Source of the DNA: Amycolatopsis solani
GTDB taxonomy: Bacteria; Actinomycetota; Actinomycetes; Mycobacteriales; Pseudonocardiaceae
Length of the DNA stretch: 64,000 nt
Assembly: GCF_033441515.1 (NCBI RefSeq)
Contig: NZ_JAWQJT010000002.1
Location: 62,001-126,000 of the forward strand
Reading direction: 5' to 3'
How positions within the stretch are numbered: the first letter of the stretch is position 1; the number at the start of each line of letters is the position of its first letter. The position numbers and the translations under genes are program-made. Below are positions 7,906 to 16,289 of this stretch, piece by piece. Below the pieces are notes generated by a model. That model was not told the origin of the DNA and ran no database searches. It saw only the letters and a list, made by a program, of their open reading frames with translations.

Positions 7906-8503
7906 GCCCGGGCGCCGGCGTGCGGCACCGTCCAAAGGGGACCTGCGCGAGGCGAAGCTCCTCGCAGTCCTCGAGGAACTGCTGGCGGTCAAGACCTTCG
8001 ACGCGCTCACGACCAACGACATCGCCGAGCGCGCCGGGCTGTCGCGCGCGTCGATGTACTTCTACTTCAGCTCGAAGCAGGAGGCGCTGATCGCGCTCTT
8101 CGCCAAGACCGTCGAAGCACTGCACGAGAAGTCCCGCGCGGCGGCCGGCGACCCGGCGCCGCCCCGCGACGCGATCGCGACGGCCCTGCGCCGCACCCGC
8201 GAACGCTGGCACGAGCACGGCCTGATCATGCGCGTCGCGATCGACCAGTCCTCGGCCATCCCCGAACTGGGCGCGCTGTGGATGCAGACCGCGGAGATCT
8301 TCATCGACGCCATCACGGCCATCCTGGTCCGGGCCGGCGCCGCGGACGACGAGGGCCCCGGCGGCGCGCGGGCCGTCGCGGGCGCGTTGTGCTGGATGAT
8401 CGAGCGGACGTTCTACCACGCGTCGGCGGTGTCGCCGGAGGCACTCGACGAGGCGTCGGAGACCTGCCGGGTGGTGTGGCTCCGCGCGGCGGGGATCGAG
8501 TGA
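7898..8503 (+). CDS. TetR family regulator, EthR-like
   Basis: A 201-residue repressor. The HTH is at about 17-62 (AKLLAVLEELLAVKTFDALTTNDIAERAGLSRASMYFYFSSKQEAL). The helical ligand domain resembles the EthR-type C-terminal domain (RERWHEHGLIMRVAIDQSS...WMIERTFYHAS). It is translated from an ATG inside the SDR gene's end. Its last ~20 codons are copied twice, with degeneration, in the intergenic DNA downstream. The true stop is at 8501-8503. Confidence 0.9.
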   Translation: MPEPGRRRAAPSKGDLREAKLLAVLEELLAVKTFDALTTNDIAERAGLSRASMYFYFSSKQEALIALFAKTVEALHEKSRAAAGDPAPPRDAIATALRRTRERWHEHGLIMRVAIDQSSAIPELGALWMQTAEIFIDAITAILVRAGAADDEGPGGARAVAGALCWMIERTFYHASAVSPEALDEASETCRVVWLRAAGIE

Positions 8504-8835
8504 AGGGCCGGGCCCGCGCCACCGCGAGCCCGGCCCGCCACTCAGCCGGCGTGAGCGCGCACCCCGGCCGCGAGCCGGCCGGAGGCGTCCCAGACCTGCC
8601 GGGTGGCGGGGATCGAGTGACGGCGGGCCCGCGCTGCCGCGAGCCGGCCCGCCACTCAGCCGGTGGGGGCGCGCACCGCAGCCGCGAGCCAGCCGTGAGG
8701 CACTCGACGAGGCGTCCGAGACCTGCCGGGTCGTGTGGCTCCGCGCGGCGGGGATCGAGTGAAGGGCCGGGCCCGCAGGCCCGGCCCGCCACTCAGCCGG
8801 CGTGCGCGCGCACCCCGGCCGCGAGCCGGCTGGTG
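8442..8835. repeat. Threefold duplicated tetR/trpA 3'-3' junction
   Basis: The sequence joining the end of tetR to the end of the convergent trpA occurs three times. tetR-like tails ending GATCGAGTGA place stop codons at 8501-8503 (real), 8618-8620 and 8760-8762. trpA-like tails (CACTCAGCCGG followed by GCGCGCAC...GCCGCGAGCC) place TCA at 8542-8544, 8656-8658 and 8793-8795 (real). The spacing is about 115 and 140 bp. The middle copy has lost a dozen bases and drifted most; the third keeps the GC hairpin intact. The copied tails belong to no complete gene. Confidence 0.88.
8764..8787. terminator. GC hairpin between convergent tetR and trpA
   Basis: A perfect 10-bp stem GGGCCGGGCC / GGCCCGGCCC with a CGCA loop lies 6 bp past the trpA stop. 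Similar but imperfect versions occur in the two other junction copies. It probably terminates transcription on both strands. There is no T-run, as is usual in actinomycetes. Confidence 0.6.
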
Positions 8836-9590
8836 AGGCGCTCGAGCCCCGCCAAACCCTCGCCGCCGTCGAGGAACGGGCTGACGAGGGCCGAGCCGAC
8901 GATCACCCCGTCGGCGAACCCGGCGACCTCCGCGGCCTGGTCCGCGTCCGACACCCCCATGCCGACGCACACCGGCAGGTCGGTGACCGCGCGCAGGCGG
9001 CGGGCCAGGACGGCGGCGCTCGCGTCCACAGTGGACCGGGTGCCGGTGACGCCCATCAGCGCGGCCGCGTAGACGAAGCCCGTGCCGGCCGCGGCCGTTT
9101 CCGCGAGCTGTGCGTCCGTGCTGCTCGGTGCCACCACGAACACCGTCGCCAGCCCGTGCTTCGCCGCCTCCCGCCGCCACGGTGCCGACTCGGCCACCGG
9201 CAGGTCGGGCAGCACGCAGCCCGCGCCGCCCGCGTCGGCCAGCTCGCGCGCGAACCGCTCGATGCCGTAGCGGGACACCGGGTTCCAGTAGGACATCACC
9301 AGCACCGGCTTGCCCGTGGCCGCGTGCACTTCGCGGACCGTGCGCAGGACGTCCGCGATCCGCACCCCGCCGCGCAGCGCGATGTCGTCGGCGGTCTGGA
9401 TGACCGGGCCGTCCAGCACCGGGTCGCTGTGGGGGACGCCGACTTCGACGATGTCCGCGCCCGCGTCCAGGGTGGCCCGCAGCGCCTCGATCCCGCCGTC
9501 GACGGTGGGGAACCCGGCCGGCAGGTACGTGATGAGCGCGGCCCGGCCCTCGCGCTTCGCCCGGGCGAGTGTCTCCGTGAGCGGGCTCAT
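8793..9590 (-). CDS. trpA: Tryptophan synthase alpha chain
   Basis: TrpA cleaves indole-3-glycerol phosphate to indole and glyceraldehyde 3-phosphate as part of the alpha2-beta2 synthase; indole is channelled to TrpB. At 265 residues it is of normal length. Catalytic Glu and Asp are in [18 protein letters not shown], and the phosphate-binding GVTGTRS loop and [10 protein letters not shown] are present. ATG 9590 overlaps the trpB stop in ATGA, indicating translational coupling. No trpC or trpE lies nearby, unlike the usual actinobacterial order. The 3' end is part of the triplicated junction. Confidence 0.97.
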   Translation of the reverse strand: MSPLTETLARAKREGRAALITYLPAGFPTVDGGIEALRATLDAGADIVEVGVPHSDPVLDGPVIQTADDIALRGGVRIADVLRTVREVHAATGKPVLVMSYWNPVSRYGIERFARELADAGGAGCVLPDLPVAESAPWRREAAKHGLATVFVVAPSSTDAQLAETAAAGTGFVYAAALMGVTGTRSTVDASAAVLARRLRAVTDLPVCVGMGVSDADQAAEVAGFADGVIVGSALVSPFLDGGEGLAGLERLTSRLAAGVRAHAG

Positions 9591-10813
9591 CGCGCGGCCT
9601 CCAGTCCGAAGTGGACGGAGGCGGTGTCCATGTCCTTGTCGCCGCGCCCGGACAGGTTCACCAGCAGGAGGGCGTCCGGGCCGAGTTCGGCGCCTGCCCG
9701 CAGGGCCCCGGCCAGCGCGTGCGCGCTTTCGATCGCCGGGACGATCCCTTCGGTCGAGGCGAGCAGACGGAACGCGGTCATGGCTTCGTCGTCGGTCACC
9801 GGGCGGTACTCGGCGCGGCCGGAGTCGTGCAGGTGCGCGTGTTCCGGGCCGACGCCGGGGTAGTCGAGACCGGCCGAGATCGACCAGGCCTCCTGGATCT
9901 GGCCTTCGTCGTCCTGCAAAACGTACGAGCGGGAGCCGTGCAGGACGCCGGGTTCGCCCGCCGACAGGGACGCCGCGTGCTTGCCGCTGCGCACGCCGTG
10001 GCCCGCCGCTTCGCAGCCGATCAGGCGGACGCCGGGATCGTCGAGGAACGCGTGGAACAGGCCGATCGCGTTGGACCCGCCGCCGACGCAGGCGATCGCG
10101 GCGTCGGGCAGCCGTCCGGTCCGCTCGAGGAGCTGGCGGCGGGCTTCGACGCCGATGACGCGCTGGAAGTCGCGGATCATGGCCGGGAACGGGTGCGGCC
10201 CGGCGACCGTGCCGAACAGGTAGTGGGTGTCCCCGACGTGGGCGACCCAGTCGCGGAACGTCTCGTTGATGGCGTCCTTGAGGGTGCGGGACCCCGACGT
10301 CACCGGCACCACCCGGGCGCCGAGCAGCTCCATCCGCGCCACGTTCACCGCCTGGCGGCGCATGTCCGTCTCTCCCATGTAGACGGTGCAGGCGAGGCCG
10401 GTCAGCGCGCACGCGGTGGCGGTCGCGACGCCGTGCGAGCCCGCGCCGGTCTCCGCGATGACGCGGGTCTTGCCCATCCGCTGGGCCAGCAAGGCCTGGC
10501 CCAGCGCGTTGTTCACCTTGTGCGAGCCGGTGTGGTTGAGGTCTTCGCGCTTGAGGAAGACTCGCGCGCCCCCGGCGTGCGCGGCGAAGCGCGGCACCTC
10601 GGTCAGCGCGCTCGGTCGGCCGACGTAGTGGGCGAGCAGGTCCTCGAACCGGGCGACGAAGGCGGGATCCGCTTTCGCCCGTTCGTACTCGGCGGCGACC
10701 TGGTCGACGGCGGCGACGAGCGCCTGCGGGACGAACTGGCCGCCGAAGGCACCGAAGTAGCCCTTGGGGTCGGGGAAGTGTCCCGGCGGGGCCGGGAAGA
10801 AGAAGTCGGGCAT
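9587..10813 (-). CDS. trpB: Tryptophan synthase beta chain
   Basis: This PLP enzyme condenses indole and serine to tryptophan. At 408 residues it has [12 protein letters not shown] at the N-terminus, the PLP lysine in [13 protein letters not shown], the COMM-domain region [13 protein letters not shown], and the phosphate cup [16 protein letters not shown] 10813 is preceded by CAGGAG on the minus strand. The frame stays open upstream to about 11044, but those residues show no family resemblance. It is followed by trpA with a 4-bp overlap. Confidence 0.97.
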   Translation of the reverse strand: MPDFFFPAPPGHFPDPKGYFGAFGGQFVPQALVAAVDQVAAEYERAKADPAFVARFEDLLAHYVGRPSALTEVPRFAAHAGGARVFLKREDLNHTGSHKVNNALGQALLAQRMGKTRVIAETGAGSHGVATATACALTGLACTVYMGETDMRRQAVNVARMELLGARVVPVTSGSRTLKDAINETFRDWVAHVGDTHYLFGTVAGPHPFPAMIRDFQRVIGVEARRQLLERTGRLPDAAIACVGGGSNAIGLFHAFLDDPGVRLIGCEAAGHGVRSGKHAASLSAGEPGVLHGSRSYVLQDDEGQIQEAWSISAGLDYPGVGPEHAHLHDSGRAEYRPVTDDEAMTAFRLLASTEGIVPAIESAHALAGALRAGAELGPDALLLVNLSGRGDKDMDTASVHFGLEAAR

Positions 10814-11122
10814 GGCGATGTGCTCCTGACCCGGGACGTCCCGGGTGGTTCGTGGCTGGTCGGGGATCACCGGAGCGCACGAACGCGCGAGCTCACCGGG
10901 TGAGCCGGTGATCCCTCGCGACGCGCGGCAGCCGGCGCCATCGCATCCCGTCGACCTGGCCCGCCTCGGCGCCGATCGCGTACCGCACCCGGCGTCCGCG
11001 CACGCGCCGCGCGGGCGCCTGGCAGCCACGCGGCCGGCGGCCACGGGCGAAGCGGACGGTGAGGGGCACGAACGCAGCTTAACCCGCCGGAACGCGGTTC
11101 CGGCAAGCGCTTATCAGCCAGG
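10814..11122 (-). other. Non-coding leader upstream of trpB with strong hairpins
   Basis: I find no gene here. Read on the minus strand towards trpB, it holds an 11-bp inverted repeat GGGATCACCGG (10863-10873 with 10905-10915). Inside the loop lies GCTCACC-G-GGTGAGC (10891-10905). Just before the ribosome site is an 18-bp perfect palindrome, ACCCGGGACGTCCCGGGT (10829-10846). The structures could regulate trpBA at RNA or DNA level. I see no Trp-codon-rich leader peptide, so classical attenuation is not supported. Confidence 0.5.
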
Positions 11123-11659
11123 TCACGACTCGATGATCGCCAGCAGGGCCGCCGCGAACGGGCCGGGGTCGAGGTCGCCGCGGACGGCGAGCTGCTGGGT
11201 GTAGCCGTGGCAGAGGGCCACGAACGCTTCGGCGATCCGGGCCGCCTCGGCCGGTTCGCGGCCGGGCAGGAGCGCGGCGACCGCGGCGCGCAGCTCGTCG
11301 AGCTGCCGCTGGACGAGCGCGGCCAGGGGAGGGGAGACGGCGGCTTCGGCGTAGATCTGCGCGACGAGCCGCGCGTGGTCCTCCTCGCGGGCGATGGCGC
11401 GGATGTGCTCGGCGAACTCGCGCACCGACGCGGCCGTCAGCTCGGCGGGCAGGGCCTGCGTCGCCTCCTCGCAGATGGCGGTGACGATCTCGTCCTTGCC
11501 CTTGAAGTACCGGTAGATCGCCCCGACCGAGAGACCGGAGGCTTCGACGAGGTCGGTCATGGACGTGTGGGCGAAGCCGTGCGTGGCGAAGCGGGCGCGG
11601 GCCGCGTCGAGGATCTGCCGGCGGCGGGCGTCGAGGTGGGCTTGCGTGACTCTCGGCAT
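11123..11659 (-). CDS. TetR family transcriptional regulator
   Basis: A 178-residue TetR repressor. HTH residues ~14-58 read RRRQILDAARARFATHGFAHTSMTDLVEASGLSVGAIYRYFKGKDEI, an AcrR-like consensus. The ligand domain is generic. The gene is divergent from the aldo-keto reductase, with a 61-bp shared control region holding a GAATG-AC-CATTC inverted repeat 4 bp from the ATG. That layout is classic for a repressor controlling itself and its neighbour. No ribosome site precedes the ATG, so a leaderless mRNA is possible. Confidence 0.92.
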   Translation of the reverse strand: MPRVTQAHLDARRRQILDAARARFATHGFAHTSMTDLVEASGLSVGAIYRYFKGKDEIVTAICEEATQALPAELTAASVREFAEHIRAIAREEDHARLVAQIYAEAAVSPPLAALVQRQLDELRAAVAALLPGREPAEAARIAEAFVALCHGYTQQLAVRGDLDPGPFAAALLAIIES

Positions 11660-11663
11660 AAAA

Positions 11664-11675
11664 GAATGACCATTC
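11664..11675. promoter_or_regulatory. Putative TetR operator between divergent genes
   Basis: GAATG-AC-CATTC is a 5-bp-arm inverted repeat set in A/T runs (AAAA before, TTTTTTT shortly after) in otherwise very GC-rich DNA. It touches the start of the tetR gene and lies 46 bp before the aldo-keto reductase start, so one bound dimer could block both promoters. Confidence 0.55.
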
Positions 11676-11720
11676 GTTTTTTTCTGCTAGCGTCCTGACC
11701 ATACTGGTTCAAGGAGGCTT

Positions 11721-12758
11721 GTGGTGCGTTATCGGACGTTCGGACGGCAGACCGGGCTGCGGGTCTCGGAGTACGTGCTGGGCACGGCCAACTTCGGCTC
11801 GGCACCCACCGGCGCGGGGGTCGCGGGCGCGAAAACGATCTTCGAGGGGTTCGTCGCGGCCGGCGGCACCACTTTCGACGTCTCGAACATCTACCAGGAC
11901 GGCGAGGCCGAGACCGTGCTCGGCGAACTCGTCGGCCGCGAGCGCGACGACTTCGTGCTGATCACCAAGTACAGCGGGACCCGGCAGGCGGCGGCACGGG
12001 CGGGCACCACCGGCAACAGCCGCAAGACGATGATCCGCTCCCTGGAGGAAAGCCTGCGGCGCTTGAAGACCGGCTACGTCGACGTCTTCATGCCGCACTT
12101 CCCCGACGGCGTGACGCCGATGGCGGAGATCCTGGCCGGCTTCGAGGACCTGATCCGCGCGGGCAAGATCCGCTACGGCGGCCTGTCGAACTTCCCGGCC
12201 TGGCGGATCGCGGGTGCCGCGGTCCGGTCGGAGCTGGGCGGGTACCCGGCGCTGGCCGGCATCCAGACCGAGTACAGCCTGGCCGAGCGGTCCGCGGAAC
12301 GGGAGCTCCTCCCGATGGCCGAGGCCCACGGGCTCGGCGTCGTCCTGTATTCACCGCTGGCGGCCGGCCTGCTGACCGGGAAGTACCGGCGCGGCGAGCA
12401 GGGCAGGCTCAGCGCCCGGCCGGCGGACGCCGCGAAGGCGGCCGTGCTGGACGCGGTCCTGGACGTCGCCGAGGAGACCGGGATCGGGCCGGTGCAGATC
12501 GCGCTGGCGTGGCTGCGCCGGCGCGCGGCCGAGGCCCGGACTTCGCTGATCCCGATCGTGGGCCCGCGCACCCCGGTGCACCTGCAGGGGTACCTCGACG
12601 CGCTGGACGTCGAACTCTCCGATGAGCACTACGACAGGCTGACGGCGGCGAGTGCGATCCGGCTGGGTACGCCCCACGAGGACGTGGCGGGCGCGCTGGC
12701 CCACGGCCTCGACGGGGATCGGAGCCTGCTCGACGCGCCGCTCGTCCCCGTGCACTGA
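11721..12758 (+). CDS. Aldo/keto reductase
   Basis: A 345-residue NADPH-dependent aldo-keto reductase of the YajO/perakine-reductase-like group. It starts at GTG 11721 (a second GTG follows at 11724) behind a strong AAGGAGG. The catalytic tetrad is recognisable: Asp and Tyr in FDVSNIYQ, Lys in LITKYS and His in MPHFPDG. LRAGKIRYGGLSNFPAWRI and the C-terminal cofactor region (GIGPVQIALAWLRRR...IPIVGPRTPVHLQ) complete the fold. It reduces aldehydes or ketones in the cytosol; the substrate is unknown. The divergent TetR is its probable regulator. Confidence 0.92.
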   Translation: MVRYRTFGRQTGLRVSEYVLGTANFGSAPTGAGVAGAKTIFEGFVAAGGTTFDVSNIYQDGEAETVLGELVGRERDDFVLITKYSGTRQAAARAGTTGNSRKTMIRSLEESLRRLKTGYVDVFMPHFPDGVTPMAEILAGFEDLIRAGKIRYGGLSNFPAWRIAGAAVRSELGGYPALAGIQTEYSLAERSAERELLPMAEAHGLGVVLYSPLAAGLLTGKYRRGEQGRLSARPADAAKAAVLDAVLDVAEETGIGPVQIALAWLRRRAAEARTSLIPIVGPRTPVHLQGYLDALDVELSDEHYDRLTAASAIRLGTPHEDVAGALAHGLDGDRSLLDAPLVPVH

Positions 12759-12774
12759 ACTCCGCGGGCACGCA

Positions 12775-12813
12775 GATGCGGGTGCCGCGATCGAGATCGC
12801 GGGCACCCGCATC
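12775..12813. terminator. Bidirectional hairpin terminator
   Basis: An 18-bp stem (12775-12792 with 12795-12813, one bulged G, 2-nt loop) sits between the convergent aldo-keto reductase and GH2 genes. Such a long GC stem almost certainly ends transcription in both directions. Confidence 0.8.
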
Positions 12814-12825
12814 GCCGGTGTGCCG

Positions 12826-15800
12826 TCAGGAGAGCTGGGCCACCTCCGCGTCCGTCAGGGCCTGGCCGGCCAGCCGGACGTCGTCGACCGCGCCGCTCCA
12901 GAAGTCGACGTTGCGGCCGTCGTACTTGGCCCGGCCGACCGTGAACGCGCCGGTGCTCGCCACCGCCGGTCCGGCCGCGGCCGTCGCGACCTTCACGCCG
13001 TCCACGTAGAGCCGGATTTCGTTGCCGGCCCGCACACCCGTGAGTGAGTACCAGCGGCCGATCTCCGGCACGACCTCGTACCGGGCCCGGTTGCCGCCGG
13101 GCGTGCTGAACGCGAACGCGCCCTGGCCGTACTGCAGGTAGAACGGGCTCTCCCGCTCGCGGCCGTCCTGGCTCACCGCGGTCGCGTAGTTGCCGGGCAG
13201 CTGGTCGAGCCGCACCTTCGCGGACACGGTGTAGTCACCGGTCGTGTCGACGACCGGGCCGTAGGTGTCGGCCGAGCCACCGGTGAACTGCAGCGCGCCG
13301 TCCTTGAACGCGGCCCCGGTCGGGGTGAGCGTCAGCGCGTTGTTGCCGCCGCTCGAATCCCTCGCGGTCGTTCCGCCGCGCTCGTCCAGGTTCCACGCGC
13401 CCTTGCCCGCGTACGGGTACGGCTTGCCCGCGTTGGCGCCGGCCTCGATCACGCGCCGGTTGATCTCGCGGACCGGACCGGGGTCGACCTTGATGCGCTT
13501 GCGGTCGTAGGTCCAGAGCCCGTTGAGCTCGCCTTCGAGGTCGGTGACCTGCGTGTACACCGAAGCCGACAGCTCGGCCCTGGCCTGCCCGAGGTAGAAC
13601 GTGCGGGTGTTGTCGACGTACTTCGCCGTCAGCGCCGCCTTGTCCGCCACCCCGCTGTAGATCGCGATCGGCGCACCCGGCCACTGGTGACCCGGCGTGC
13701 GCAGCGTGAAGCCGCCGTGCTCGCCGTCCATCGCGACGCGCTTGCCGTCCGAGTGGGCCGGGTCGGTGTTGTTGTAGTCGTGGTGGTCGATGACGTCACC
13801 CGCACCCGAGTCGCCCTTGGAGGCACAGCAGTTCACCCCGCTGTGGGCGCTGACGATCCGGCTCGGGTCGGCGGCCTTGACCTGGTCGGTGATCCGGCCG
13901 GTCGCGGCCTTGTCCCACTCGCCCCAGCCCTCGTTGAACACGATCCAGGCGTAGACGGACGGGTAGTTCTGCAGCTGGTGCATCTCTTCCAGACCCTGGC
14001 TGAGCCACGCCTGCTGCGCCGCCGGGTTGTTGCCGTCGTCGAGGGACACGAAGTCCTGCCACACCAGCAGTCCCAGCTGGTCCGCGTGGTAGTACCAGCG
14101 GGCCGGCTCGACCTTGATGTGCTTGCGGACGGAGTTGAACCCGAGGTCCTTCTGCGCCTTCAGGTCGAAGACGAGGGCGTCGTCACTCGGCGCGGTGTTG
14201 AGGCCGTCCGGGTAGAAGCCCTGGTCCAGCTGCATCAGCGAGAAGAACGGCTTGCCGTTGAGCGTCAGCTTGGGCGTGCCGTTGACGTTCGTGATGCCGG
14301 TGGACCGCATGCCGAAGTAGCTCTTGACCTTGTCGCCGCCCAGCTTGATCTCCAGCTGGTAGAGGTACGGGTCGTCCGGCGTCCACAGGTGCGCGTTCGG
14401 CACCGCCAGCTTCAGGTTCGCGTTCGCCGGGCCGCTGACCGTGCCGACCTGGCGGCCGCGCGCGTCCTTGGCGACCGCGGTGACGACGGCGTTGCCCGCG
14501 GACTTGACATTCACCGACAGCGAGCTGGTGGTGAGGTCGGGCGTCGTCTTGATCTCGTCGATGCCCTTGTCCGCCACCGGCTCCATCCACACCGTCTGCC
14601 AGATGCCGGACGACGGGGTGTAGAAGATGCCACCGGGGTTGGGGGACTGCTTGCCCTTGGGCTGGTACGGGCCGGTCGTGTCGGTGACGGCGACGACGAT
14701 CTCCTGCTCGTCACCGCGCTTGAGGGCGTCGGTGATGTCGGCGCTGAAGGCCAGGTAGCCGCCGGTGTGCTCGGCGACGAGCTTGCCGTTCACCCAGACC
14801 TTGGCCTGGTAGTCGACCGCGCCGAAGTTGAGCTTGAGGCGCTGCCCGCCGCCGATCTTCCAGTCACGCGGGACGCTGACCGTGCGGCGGTAGAACATGT
14901 GGTCCTCGTGCCGTTCGAGCCCCGAGAGCTGCGACTCGATCGGGTAGGGCACGACGACCTTTTCGGGCAGCTTCTTGCCGAACGTCGGCTGCTGGCCCTC
15001 CTTGGCGGCGGAGAACTCCCACGGGCCGTTGAGGTTGACCCACTTCTCGCGCTCGAGCTGCGGCCGCGGGTACTCCGGCAACGGGTTGCGCGGGTCGGCC
15101 TTCTCGCCCCACGGCGTCTTGAGCCGTTCCGTCGACGCGTTCGAAACGGTGCGTCCGGACTTGCCGATCTTGACGCCGTTCACCGCGAGCGCGCCCGCGC
15201 CGTCGTAGTAGACGGTGACGCGCTGGCCCTTGAGCACGCGCTCGGCCAGCTGGATCGTCGCCCGGTCGCGGCCGGCCGTGATGGACGAGATCGGCATCGG
15301 CGTCGCGTCGACCTCGATCAGCAGGTGGTCCTTCAGGTCGCCGGTGCCCGAGAGGCGGCCGTCGAAGCCGGCGGTGAGCGTGCGCCCGTCCTTGGACACG
15401 TCCGCGGTGCGCGGCACGACGGCGAAGTCGGCCGGCGGCGTGAACGCCGACAGCGGCACGATCTGCTTCGCGATACCCGCGCTCGACCAGCGCAGGAACA
15501 TGTTGGCGCCGCCGGTGTCCTGGAACATCTCGAGCTTGAAGTCGTACTGCTTGCCGGCGGTCAGCGTGACCGGCGCGCTGGTCTGTTCGGTGTCCCAGTC
15601 GCCGACCCAGTGGTCGATCACCGGGGCGCCGTCGATGAACAGCCGGAACCCGTTGTCCCCGATGGCGTAGAACGTGTAATCGCCGGTCGTCGGCACGGCG
15701 AGCTGCCCGCTCCAGCGAGCGGTGGTGTGCTCGGTGCGCCCGGCGACCAGCCCGAAGACCGAGGTCAGGTCGGGGTGGTTGACCTCCGAGTCGAGGGCGG

Positions 15801-15960
15801 TCCCGGCGAGGGTGGCGAAGTCGTGCGCGTCGGGCGTCGACGGCGTGAAGTACTCGGCCTTCAAGCCGTGCACGGGCTCGGCGGCCCCCGCGGGCGGCGT
15901 ACCGGACGCCACGCCCAGCGCCACCAGGAAGGCGACGAGTACGGAAGCGGCTCTTCTCAT
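12826..15960 (-). CDS. Secreted GH2 glycoside hydrolase with PA14 and LamG domains
   Basis: A 1044-residue exported glycosidase. A signal peptide (MRRAASVLVAFLVALGVASG, cleaved near residue 26) is followed by a PA14 carbohydrate-binding domain (about 30-170, GLKAEYF...YTFYAIGDNGFRLFIDG). A short beta domain (170-270) precedes the GH2 core: sugar-binding domain (NLNGPWEFSA), immunoglobulin-like domain, and a TIM barrel with the acid/base Glu in YAWIVFNEGWGEWD and a candidate nucleophile Glu in MDGEHGGFT. A LamG/concanavalin-like domain (about 850-1040) closes the protein. GH2 includes beta-galactosidases, mannosidases and glucuronidases; the substrate here is not determined. A LacI-type palindrome 18 bp upstream of the start implies sugar-responsive repression. 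Confidence 0.9.
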   Translation of the reverse strand: MRRAASVLVAFLVALGVASGTPPAGAAEPVHGLKAEYFTPSTPDAHDFATLAGTALDSEVNHPDLTSVFGLVAGRTEHTTARWSGQLAVPTTGDYTFYAIGDNGFRLFIDGAPVIDHWVGDWDTEQTSAPVTLTAGKQYDFKLEMFQDTGGANMFLRWSSAGIAKQIVPLSAFTPPADFAVVPRTADVSKDGRTLTAGFDGRLSGTGDLKDHLLIEVDATPMPISSITAGRDRATIQLAERVLKGQRVTVYYDGAGALAVNGVKIGKSGRTVSNASTERLKTPWGEKADPRNPLPEYPRPQLEREKWVNLNGPWEFSAAKEGQQPTFGKKLPEKVVVPYPIESQLSGLERHEDHMFYRRTVSVPRDWKIGGGQRLKLNFGAVDYQAKVWVNGKLVAEHTGGYLAFSADITDALKRGDEQEIVVAVTDTTGPYQPKGKQSPNPGGIFYTPSSGIWQTVWMEPVADKGIDEIKTTPDLTTSSLSVNVKSAGNAVVTAVAKDARGRQVGTVSGPANANLKLAVPNAHLWTPDDPYLYQLEIKLGGDKVKSYFGMRSTGITNVNGTPKLTLNGKPFFSLMQLDQGFYPDGLNTAPSDDALVFDLKAQKDLGFNSVRKHIKVEPARWYYHADQLGLLVWQDFVSLDDGNNPAAQQAWLSQGLEEMHQLQNYPSVYAWIVFNEGWGEWDKAATGRITDQVKAADPSRIVSAHSGVNCCASKGDSGAGDVIDHHDYNNTDPAHSDGKRVAMDGEHGGFTLRTPGHQWPGAPIAIYSGVADKAALTAKYVDNTRTFYLGQARAELSASVYTQVTDLEGELNGLWTYDRKRIKVDPGPVREINRRVIEAGANAGKPYPYAGKGAWNLDERGGTTARDSSGGNNALTLTPTGAAFKDGALQFTGGSADTYGPVVDTTGDYTVSAKVRLDQLPGNYATAVSQDGRERESPFYLQYGQGAFAFSTPGGNRARYEVVPEIGRWYSLTGVRAGNEIRLYVDGVKVATAAAGPAVASTGAFTVGRAKYDGRNVDFWSGAVDDVRLAGQALTDAEVAQLS

Positions 15961-15977
15961 CGGCGAGGTCCCTTCGG

Positions 15978-15995
15978 TTTTACAACGTTGTAAAA
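15978..15995. promoter_or_regulatory. LacI/GalR-type operator of the GH2 gene
   Basis: TTTTACAACGTTGTAAAA is a perfect 18-bp palindrome with the central CG typical of LacI-family operators. It ends 18 bp before the GH2 start codon. No LacI-family gene is in the window, so the repressor acts from elsewhere. Confidence 0.75.
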
Positions 15996-16289
15996 ACGTT
16001 CTGCCGGGATCCAAGCAGACAAGTCGGACTCTCAACTACCGCCGAATGGCGGTATCTGGGCGGCCGACTGCCGAGGCCGGGGGACGGGTGACCGCCGGCG
16101 CGGCCCGGACCGGGAAGCCAAAAGCAAGGAGAGGATTAACCCGGGGCAAGGCGACGCGGCGAATCAGACATTTCACCGCACTGGTCGCCGTCTGTCGTCG
16201 GGCGTTTGCCGGGTGTTCATGCGGGGCGCCGCGCGGATTCATTTGCGGTCCCTAAGTTCTGGGCGCACGCCGAGGAGGCAACGAGCTCC
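15996..16289. other. Intergenic region between GH2 and ABC operon
   Basis: No gene is supported. It holds the divergent promoters, a TACCGCC-GAAT-GGCGGTA hairpin at 16037-16054, and a purine-rich AAGCAAGGAGAGGATTAA stretch at ~16123. The ribosome site GAGGAGG for the ATPase gene lies near 16271. Local GC drops compared with neighbouring genes. Confidence 0.5.

Noticed and set aside
10814..11044. N-terminal extension of TrpB
   Set aside because: The frame is open but shows no TrpB-like residues, and a CAGGAG ribosome site precedes ATG 10813.
16001..16289. A short gene or riboswitch upstream of the ABC operon
   Set aside because: Only one short hairpin is visible; no conserved riboswitch core or protein-like frame is present.
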